From: an uncultured Coriobacteriia bacterium
Lineage (GTDB): Bacteria; Actinomycetota; Coriobacteriia; Coriobacteriales; QAMH01
Length of the DNA: 10,832 nucleotides
Direction of reading: 5' to 3'
NCBI GenBank assembly: GCA_902478425.1
Contig: CABSKV010000048.1
Location: 1 to 10,832, forward strand
The position numbers were made by a program, and so were the translations under genes. Each line of letters begins with the position of its first letter. Position 1 is the first letter of the stretch. The notes beneath the pieces are model-generated. The model was given only the letters and a program-made list of their open reading frames with translations. It did no database searches and was not told where the DNA came from. Below, one piece after another: positions 4,956 through 9,353 of this stretch.

Positions 4956-7189
4956 TACGCTGCCGCCTTCACCGCCGCGTTCGTCTGCTCGGGCGTGGCA
5001 GGCTTGCTCGCCGGGCGGAAGAGCATCCAAAGCAAGGCTACCAGGAAGAGCAGGCCGACGATGGTGCCGAGGCTGAAGACGCCGGTCACGACCCACGCGC
5101 CAAGCTGGAAGATGATGAGCGAGATCACGTAGGCGAAACCGCACTCCCAGGCTATGGCAGCCCAGAACCACTTGTTGAAGCTGCCCATCTCGCCCTTGAT
5201 GGCGCCCATGGCCGCAAAGCACGGCGCGCAAAGCAGCTGGAAAGTCATGAAGGCGAAGGCCGCGACGGGCACGAGCGCAACCGATCCGGCACTTGCCGCC
5301 AGCGAGGCCATGTAGGCGCTCTCCCAGGCAACGTTGGGGTCACCACCGTAGACGATGGCTAGCGTCGAGATAACGTTCTCCTTGGCGATGAGGCCGGTGA
5401 CCACCGTGGAAGCGCACTCCCAGTTGCCAAAGCCGAGCGGGGCGAAGACCCATGCGAAGGCGTTGCCGAAGTACGCGAGGAACGAGTGGTCCATGAGCTC
5501 CTCGCCCACCCACATGAACTGGCCCTCGTAGATGCCGTAGCTGGAGAGGAACCACACGACGATCGTGGCAAGCAGGATGATGGTGCCGGCCTTCTTGATG
5601 AACGCCCACGCGCGATTCCACATGCTACGCAGCAGGTCGACGAAGCGCGGCAGGCGATATTCGGGAAGCTCCATGACATAGGGCGTGACCTTTCCCATGA
5701 AGGGCCTGGTCTTGCGCAGGATGATGCCCGAGACGATGATGGCGGCGATGCCCATGAAGTACGCGAGCGGAGCGACCCACCACACGCCACCGAAGACGGC
5801 CGTCGCGATGAGCGCGATGATGGGGAGCTTGGCGGAGCAGGGCATGAAGGTCGTGGTCATGACCGTGAGGCGACGCGCGCTCTCGGACTCGATGGTGCGC
5901 GATGCCATGATGCCCGGCACGCCACAGCCCGTACCCACGATCATGGGCACGAAGGTCTTGCCGGACAGGCCGAAGCGGCGGAAGAGGCGATCGAGGATGA
6001 AGGTCACGCGGGCCATGTAGCCACATGCCTCGAGAATGGCGAGCAGGAAGAACAGAATCATGATCTGCGGAACGAAGCCAAGTACGGCACCGACGCCGGC
6101 CACGATGCCATCCATGATGAGGTCGTAGAGCCAGCCGACGCAGCCGACGGCCTCGAGTGTCGTGCCGATGAGCACGGGGATGCCCGGAATCCACAGGGCA
6201 GTGTCACTCGGCTCCCCACCGAGCATAATGGCCACCGGGTCGAGGTACCAGCCATCGCCGAAGACGCCATCGTTGGCCCAATCGGTCGCATAGGTACCGA
6301 CCGTGCTGATGGAGATGTAGTAGATGAGAGCGATGACCACGACGAAGATGGGCAGCGCCAGAATGCGGTTGGTGAGCACGCTGTCGATCTTCTCGGAAAC
6401 GGTCGCACCGGTGAGGGCGCGCTTGTGCACGCGCTTGATGAAGCCCTCGATGTAGCGGTAGCGCTCGTTGGTGATGATGGCGTCGGAGGAATCGTCGAAG
6501 AGGCTTTCTGCCTCGAGGATGATGTCATCGCAGCTCACCTTGGCGCCGAGCTCGTCGATGGCCTTCTGGTCGCGCTCGAAGAGTTTGATGGCGTAGTAGT
6601 GGCGCTTATCGGCCGGCATGATGCCCGGAAGCTTGTCCTCGATGGCGGCAAGCGCCGTCTCGAGCTCGGGCGCGAAGGTGACGGGTTGCGGGGCGATGCC
6701 GGCACGCGCCGCCTTCACGGTGGTGGCGACCAGGTCTTCGAGCCCGTCGCCCCTGAGCGCCGATATCTCGACGACGGGGACTTGCAGTTGCTCGGAGAGC
6801 TCCTTGGATTTGATGGTGTAGCCGCGCTTCTTCACGATATCCATGAGGTTGAGCGCAACCACGACGGGGATACCGAACTCCATGAGTTGCGTGGTGAGAT
6901 ACAGGTTGCGTTCCAGATTGGATGCGTCGACGATGTTGATGATGACGTCGGGATTGCCGTCGACGAGGTAGTTGCGGGAGATGACCTCCTCGCTCGAATA
7001 CGGCGACAGCGAGTAGATGCCCGGAAGATCGACGAACTGGATGTTCTTGTCGCTCTTGAGGTGTCCCGTCTTTCGCTCGACGGTGACGCCGGGCCAGTTG
7101 CCAACGTACTGATGGTTGCCCGTGAGCTGGTTGAACAGCGTCGTCTTTCCCGAGTTGGGGTTGCCCACTAGCGCAATGGTCGTTTCCAT
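4955..7189 (-). CDS. feoB: Ferrous iron transporter FeoB
   Basis: FeoB is the main inner-membrane Fe(II) importer of many anaerobes. The 744-residue protein has a GTPase domain first: GNPNSGKT (9-16), the switch I segment GNWPGVTVE with Thr36, DLPG (54-57), NLMD (114-117) and the SAL motif (143-145). A helical linker follows, then a membrane part from about residue 280 with the two gate motifs, VGTGCGVPGIMA and TFMPCSAKLPI, and a late Cys-containing LCAPCFAAMGAIKGE. There is a long polar loop between the first two membrane helices, and the C-terminus is short. I start at 7189 because the protein then begins METTIALVGNPNSG as usual; a frame reaching 7249 would run through a repeat element. GGAGAGGA lies about 11 bases upstream. 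feoA lies upstream, but a terminator and an operator separate them. Confidence 0.97.
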   Translation of the reverse strand: METTIALVGNPNSGKTTLFNQLTGNHQYVGNWPGVTVERKTGHLKSDKNIQFVDLPGIYSLSPYSSEEVISRNYLVDGNPDVIINIVDASNLERNLYLTTQLMEFGIPVVVALNLMDIVKKRGYTIKSKELSEQLQVPVVEISALRGDGLEDLVATTVKAARAGIAPQPVTFAPELETALAAIEDKLPGIMPADKRHYYAIKLFERDQKAIDELGAKVSCDDIILEAESLFDDSSDAIITNERYRYIEGFIKRVHKRALTGATVSEKIDSVLTNRILALPIFVVVIALIYYISISTVGTYATDWANDGVFGDGWYLDPVAIMLGGEPSDTALWIPGIPVLIGTTLEAVGCVGWLYDLIMDGIVAGVGAVLGFVPQIMILFFLLAILEACGYMARVTFILDRLFRRFGLSGKTFVPMIVGTGCGVPGIMASRTIESESARRLTVMTTTFMPCSAKLPIIALIATAVFGGVWWVAPLAYFMGIAAIIVSGIILRKTRPFMGKVTPYVMELPEYRLPRFVDLLRSMWNRAWAFIKKAGTIILLATIVVWFLSSYGIYEGQFMWVGEELMDHSFLAYFGNAFAWVFAPLGFGNWECASTVVTGLIAKENVISTLAIVYGGDPNVAWESAYMASLAASAGSVALVPVAAFAFMTFQLLCAPCFAAMGAIKGEMGSFNKWFWAAIAWECGFAYVISLIIFQLGAWVVTGVFSLGTIVGLLFLVALLWMLFRPASKPATPEQTNAAVKAAA

Positions 7190-7227
7190 GTCGTGCTTTT
7201 TCCTCTCCTTGTCGGTGCCTGTTGTTA

Positions 7228-7269
7228 ATGAGACAGCGAGTGCGAGCATTTGTCTAGCATTTGTCTCAT
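7228..7269 (+). repeat. Palindromic repeat B4 with an 11-base tandem duplication
   Basis: ATGAGACA (7228-7235) pairs with TGTCTCAT (7262-7269). The core AGCGAGTGCGAGC resembles B1/B3. The segment AGCATTTGTCT occurs twice in tandem (7245-7255 and 7256-7266), an apparent recent slippage that enlarges the element. It lies between operator O2 and the feoB ribosome binding site, so it would be transcribed as a hairpin in the feoB leader. Confidence 0.7.
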
Positions 7270-7271
7270 CT

Positions 7272-7287
7272 GTTAGCTTTAGCTAAC
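7272..7287. promoter_or_regulatory. Metal-regulator operator O2 upstream of feoB
   Basis: GTTAGCTTTAGCTAAC has perfect seven-base arms (GTTAGCT and AGCTAAC) around TT. It is the best copy of the shared GTTAGC-N4-GCTAAC palindrome. It lies about 85 bases before the feoB start, right after the feoA terminator. No clear feoB promoter hexamers can be assigned; TAACAG at its downstream edge is a weak -10 candidate. Presumed target of the adjacent MntR/DtxR-type regulator. Confidence 0.75.
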
Positions 7288-7290
7288 TGC

Positions 7291-7330
7291 AAGCAAAAAG
7301 AATAGCCGGCATGCAAGTTGCCGGCCATTC
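7291..7330 (-). terminator. Rho-independent terminator of feoA
   Basis: Bases 7300-7310 pair with 7320-7330 (GAAT, GCCGGC) with a single A/C mismatch and a nine-base loop. On the minus strand the stem is followed by CTTTTTGC, a classic intrinsic terminator, 15 bases after the feoA stop. It is not related to the TGAGACA repeats. It indicates that feoA is not simply co-transcribed with feoB. Confidence 0.8.
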
Positions 7331-7344
7331 GCCTTACCGTGTGT

Positions 7345-7569
7345 CTATAGGGCTGCGACTTCGATCTTGTTGAGGTCTTCCTTGCGCAGCGACAGGTGAT
7401 AGCCGCGCACGATCAAGTCGACGGGATCGCCGAGCGGGGCGACCTTGTCGACCGTGATCTGGGCGCCCTTGGTGATGCCCATGTCCATGATGCGCCGACG
7501 CGTGGCACCCGTGTCGCGCAGCTTGACGACCTTGTAGCTCTTGCCCGGCTTGATATCCGATAACGTCAT
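7345..7569 (-). CDS. feoA: Ferrous iron transport protein FeoA
   Basis: FeoA is a small cytoplasmic SH3-like protein that supports FeoB. The 74-residue length is typical. Residues beginning MTLSDIKPGKSYKVVKL, then RRRIMDMGITKG and LGDPVDLIVRGYHLSLRKED, follow the FeoA fold: a beta barrel with a central D-M-G-I motif and the conserved G-D-P segment. GGAGGA (7573-7578) a few bases upstream fixes the ATG at 7569. The same frame is open for 37 more codons upstream, but that part crosses the promoter and both operators and is not coding. Expression looks metal-controlled through operators O3 and O4, and a strong terminator follows the gene. Confidence 0.95.
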   Translation of the reverse strand: MTLSDIKPGKSYKVVKLRDTGATRRRIMDMGITKGAQITVDKVAPLGDPVDLIVRGYHLSLRKEDLNKIEVAAL

Positions 7570-7581
7570 GTCTCCTCCAAA

Positions 7582-7597
7582 GTTAGCGTTGTTTAAC
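7582..7597. promoter_or_regulatory. Metal-regulator operator O3 upstream of feoA
   Basis: GTTAGCGTTGTTTAAC matches GTTAGC-N4-GCTAAC at all but two half-site positions. It covers the expected feoA transcription start and lies 12 bases before the start codon. Its left edge is 21 bases from that of O4, two helical turns, so both sites lie on the same face of the DNA and may be bound cooperatively. Confidence 0.65.
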
Positions 7598-7600
7598 TGC

Positions 7601-7628
7601 ATATTAGACGTTGCTAACTTTTTGTCAA
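7601..7628 (-). promoter_or_regulatory. feoA promoter
   Basis: On the minus strand a perfect TTGACA (7628 to 7623) is followed by a 16-base spacer and TAATAT (7606 to 7601), which differs from TATAAT at two positions. An A-rich stretch upstream (around 7633-7650) resembles an UP element. Transcription would start near 7594. Operator O4 covers the spacer and part of the -10 element, and O3 covers the start point, the layout expected for metal-dependent repression. Confidence 0.75.
7603..7618. promoter_or_regulatory. Metal-regulator operator O4 in the feoA promoter
   Basis: ATTAGACGTTGCTAAC keeps one perfect half-site (GCTAAC) and four matches of six in the other. It sits between the -35 and -10 elements of feoA. 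Together with O3 it forms a tandem pair. Confidence 0.6.
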
Positions 7629-7680
7629 TGCATATTTTGGAATTTTTTTGCGGTTGGCAAGAGCGACGTGACCGGGACAA

Positions 7681-7712
7681 CCAGACAAATGTGCCCCGGC
7701 AACTTTTGTCTT
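7681..7712 (-). terminator. Palindromic repeat A3, terminator of the carrier protein gene
   Basis: AGACAAA (7683-7689) pairs with TTTGTCT (7705-7711) around the core TGTGCCCCGGCAAC. On the gene's strand the carrier-protein stop codon TAA is the first part of TAAGAC, inside the arm. The outer side reads GTCTGGTTGTC. Type A family, same orientation relative to the gene as its relatives. Confidence 0.7.
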
Positions 7713-7956
7713 ACTCCTCTTCTGCCAGGCGCAGTACCATCTCGTAGATGCCCTGGGCGCTGTTGAAGTTGGCCGGGATGACTTCCTTGGCGGGAACCGC
7801 AATGTCGAACTCGTCGTCGATGGCGTTGATGATCGCGAGGATGTCGAAGGAGTCGAGGAAACGCTCGTCGACCAGCGCCGTGCAGTTCTCGTAGTCGACG
7901 TCCTCCTCGACGTCCTTGAGCAGATCGATAATGCCTTCGAGCGTGATGTCGTCCAT
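7711..7956 (-). CDS. Stand-alone acyl/peptidyl carrier protein, DltC-like
   Basis: An 81-residue acidic four-helix carrier protein. The phosphopantetheine attachment serine is in FLDSFDIL, a D-S-F form close to that of DltC (D-S-x) rather than the DSL of fatty-acid ACP. The rest (INAIDDEFDIAVPAKEVIPANFNSAQGIYEMVLRL) fits the helix II-III region, with E/D residues for contact with partner enzymes. AAAGGA six bases upstream fixes the ATG at 7956. It lies downstream of the decarboxylase and adenylation genes on the same strand. The inferred role is to carry an amino acid or acyl group activated by the 9349-10832 enzyme. It could also serve an unlinked pathway. A Crp/Fnr-like palindrome lies upstream at 8010-8025. 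Confidence 0.88.
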   Translation of the reverse strand: MDDITLEGIIDLLKDVEEDVDYENCTALVDERFLDSFDILAIINAIDDEFDIAVPAKEVIPANFNSAQGIYEMVLRLAEEE

Positions 7957-7972
7957 GGTGCTTCCTTTCACG

Positions 7973-8007
7973 ACCAGACAATTGATGACAGGGAAGTTTT
8001 GTCTGGT
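7973..8007 (+). repeat. Palindromic repeat A4 with a divergent core
   Basis: ACCAGACAA (7973-7981) and TTGTCTGGT (7999-8007) are perfect nine-base arms, but the core (TTGATGACAGGGAAGTT) lacks the GCCGGGGC of other type A copies. It lies just upstream of the carrier-protein ribosome binding site, so it would form a hairpin in the leader if transcription starts farther up. Confidence 0.65.
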
Positions 8008-8009
8008 TG

Positions 8010-8025
8010 TGTGACAGATGTCACG
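8010..8025. promoter_or_regulatory. Crp/Fnr-type palindrome upstream of the carrier protein gene
   Basis: TGTGACAGATGTCACG contains perfect GTGACA/TGTCAC arms around GA, and matches the Crp consensus TGTGA-N6-TCACA at nine of ten defined positions. Its centre is about 61 bases before the carrier-protein ATG, between repeats A4 and A5. Family-level resemblance only; no such regulator is in the window, and no good -10 element is visible downstream. Confidence 0.45.
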
Positions 8026-8028
8026 AAA

Positions 8029-8062
8029 CCAGACAAAAGTGCCCCGGCAACTTTTGTCTCAT
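8029..8062 (-). terminator. Palindromic repeat A5, terminator of the decarboxylase gene
   Basis: AGACAAAAGT (8031-8040) and ACTTTTGTCT (8050-8059) pair perfectly over ten bases with a nine-base GCCCCGGCA loop that can pair further. The decarboxylase stop TGA (8061 to 8059) lies inside its ATGAGAC arm. The outer side reads GTCTGGTTT. It is close to a consensus member of type A. Confidence 0.75.
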
Positions 8063-9243
8063 TTTTGCGGCGAGTTGAGCGTGCTCGTCTCGATGAAATC
8101 GCGGGCAAGCTCGCACCCGCCATCATAGCGCAAGACCACGCGCGGCATCGTGCGGCTCAAGAACAGGTGCACGCCCTCGGTCACCGAGTACGCGCCCGTG
8201 TTGGCAAACGCGAGCACGTCGTCAAGCTCGAGCGTATCGTGCTCTACCTCGCGCACGAGCACGTCGTTGACCGTGCAGAGGCTGCCGCATAGCGTCCAGG
8301 TGCGCGTGTCGCGCTCGCGCATCTCGTCGGCCATCGCCGAGAGGTTCACGTGCGCCGGCACCTTGAGGCCCATGATCTGCCCCGCGTAGGTGAGGTGGTT
8401 GATGCCGCCGTCGAGGATGCAGTAGTTCGTCCCCTCGTTCTCCTTGAGGTCAACCACGCGCGTCAGGTACGTGCCACACGACGCGGCGAAGAAGCGGCCC
8501 ATCTCGACCGTCACCTCGACCACGTCCGCAAGCTCGCGTATTGCCGGCGCGATCTCGCGTGCCGGGGCAAGGTCGTCGCCGAAGTCATCGTCGTCGAAGT
8601 ACGGCACGGCAAGGCCAGGGCCGTATTCGAGACGCTGCACCTTGAAGCCGTGCTCGATCTCGAGCTCGCCGATGAGCTCGCGTAGCTTCTCGAGCTCGCG
8701 CAGCTGGTGCTTGAGCTTCTTGCGCTGCGTGCCCACGAAGTAGTGGATGCCCACGATGTCGAGGTGCGGATATTCCGCGCGTCGGTCGATGACCTCGAGC
8801 AAATCGGAGCGTGACATGCCGAACTGGCTGCCGGCGTTCAGGCGCAGCAGCACGTCGACCTTCGTGTTCGCCCGCTGCGCGCATTGCTCGATGAGTTCGA
8901 CCTGGCCCACGGACTCCGCCGTGAGCACGCCGACGCGGTAGGCAATCGCGCGGCTCACGTCGTCTGCCTGCTTGTTCACGCCCGAGTACACGATCTGGTG
9001 GGCCGTGATGCCCACGTCCTCGCAGATGGCAAGCTCGCCGGGGCTGCACACCTCGAGCCGCTCGCCATGATCGGCTGCGGCAGCGGCAAGGAAGGGGTTC
9101 GCCTTCATCGCAAAGCACAAGCGCACGTCCTCGCCGAAGATGTCGGCGATCTTGTCGAGTCGGCGCCAGAACGCCTCCACGTCGAAGACGAAGGTGGGGG
9201 TGCCGTATTCCTCGGCAATGGTGAGAAGCTCGCTGTTTTCCAT
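8059..9243 (-). CDS. Fold-type III PLP-dependent decarboxylase (DAP/ornithine decarboxylase superfamily)
   Basis: A 394-residue cytoplasmic enzyme with an alanine-racemase-like barrel followed by a beta domain. Lys47 in CFAMKANP is the PLP lysine; the phosphate-site glycine loop is YGPGL (207-211); H167-Y-F-V-G corresponds to the H-x-G region; EMGR (247-250) replaces the usual EPGR; and the second active-site segment is CGSLCTVND with Cys323 and Asp327, then GAYS with Tyr352. Diaminopimelate decarboxylases carry Glu right after this Cys and ornithine decarboxylases carry Asp; here it is Thr324, so the substrate is probably neither of the standard ones. GGAGGA (9249-9254) fixes the ATG at 9243. 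It lies between the adenylation enzyme and the carrier protein, which suggests it makes or trims the amino acid they handle. A housekeeping LysA role is less likely but not excluded. Confidence 0.85.
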   Translation of the reverse strand: MENSELLTIAEEYGTPTFVFDVEAFWRRLDKIADIFGEDVRLCFAMKANPFLAAAAADHGERLEVCSPGELAICEDVGITAHQIVYSGVNKQADDVSRAIAYRVGVLTAESVGQVELIEQCAQRANTKVDVLLRLNAGSQFGMSRSDLLEVIDRRAEYPHLDIVGIHYFVGTQRKKLKHQLRELEKLRELIGELEIEHGFKVQRLEYGPGLAVPYFDDDDFGDDLAPAREIAPAIRELADVVEVTVEMGRFFAASCGTYLTRVVDLKENEGTNYCILDGGINHLTYAGQIMGLKVPAHVNLSAMADEMRERDTRTWTLCGSLCTVNDVLVREVEHDTLELDDVLAFANTGAYSVTEGVHLFLSRTMPRVVLRYDGGCELARDFIETSTLNSPQK

Positions 9244-9259
9244 GCCACGTCCTCCGAAG

Positions 9260-9294
9260 ATGAGACAAAACCCGCCGGGCCACTTTTGTCTCAT
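9260..9294 (+). repeat. Palindromic repeat A6
   Basis: ATGAGACAAAA (9260-9270) and TTTTGTCTCAT (9284-9294) pair perfectly over 11 bases, the longest uninterrupted stem of the family here. Read on the minus strand it is almost the same sequence as A7 read on the plus strand, so A6 and A7 form a head-to-head pair. It would be a hairpin in the decarboxylase leader, ending only a few bases before the ribosome binding site. Confidence 0.75.
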
Positions 9295-9322
9295 TTTATA
9301 TCGGCTTAGACGAATGAGACAA
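9295..9322 (-). promoter_or_regulatory. Candidate promoter of the decarboxylase gene, -35 in repeat A7
   Basis: On the minus strand TTGTCT (9322 to 9317), part of the A7 arm, is followed by a 16-base spacer and TATAAA (9300 to 9295), which differs from TATAAT only in the last base. Transcription would begin near 9288, inside repeat A6. If real, it lets decarboxylase and carrier protein be expressed despite the terminator after the adenylation gene. Confidence 0.4.
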
Positions 9323-9353
9323 AAGTGCCCCGGCGGGTTCTGTCTGTCTCATT
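9312..9353 (-). terminator. Palindromic repeat A7, terminator of the adenylation gene
   Basis: AATGAGAC (9313-9320) and GTCTCATT (9346-9353) form the outer stem around an AAAGTGCCCCGGCGGGTT core. The adenylation-gene stop TGA (9351 to 9349) is inside the ATGAGAC arm. A four-base tandem duplication (TGTC TGTC, 9341-9348) makes it longer than its relatives. Confidence 0.7.

Noticed and set aside
4844..5362. A + strand frame starting between the regulator gene and feoB
   Set aside because: It reads through repeat A2 and the antisense of the feoB C-terminus, has a biased composition and no recognisable domain.
5486..7171. A long open frame (about 560 codons) on the strand opposite feoB
   Set aside because: It is a GC-rich antisense shadow: the product is low-complexity, rich in Asp, Glu, Gly, His and Arg, with no recognisable domain, and the opposite strand encodes a full-length, motif-complete FeoB.
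7190..7249. N-terminal extension of feoB by 20 codons
   Set aside because: The extension runs into repeat B4, and FeoB proteins normally begin just before the G1 motif, as in the chosen start.
7570..7680. N-terminal extension of feoA by 37 codons
   Set aside because: The extra residues cover a perfect TTGACA/TAATAT promoter, two operators and the GGAGGA ribosome binding site, and FeoA proteins normally begin at the chosen ATG.
2485..9353. CRISPR array made of the repeated TGAGACA elements
   Set aside because: The copies are dispersed between genes at irregular distances, vary in core sequence and orientation, and have no regular unique spacers or cas genes.
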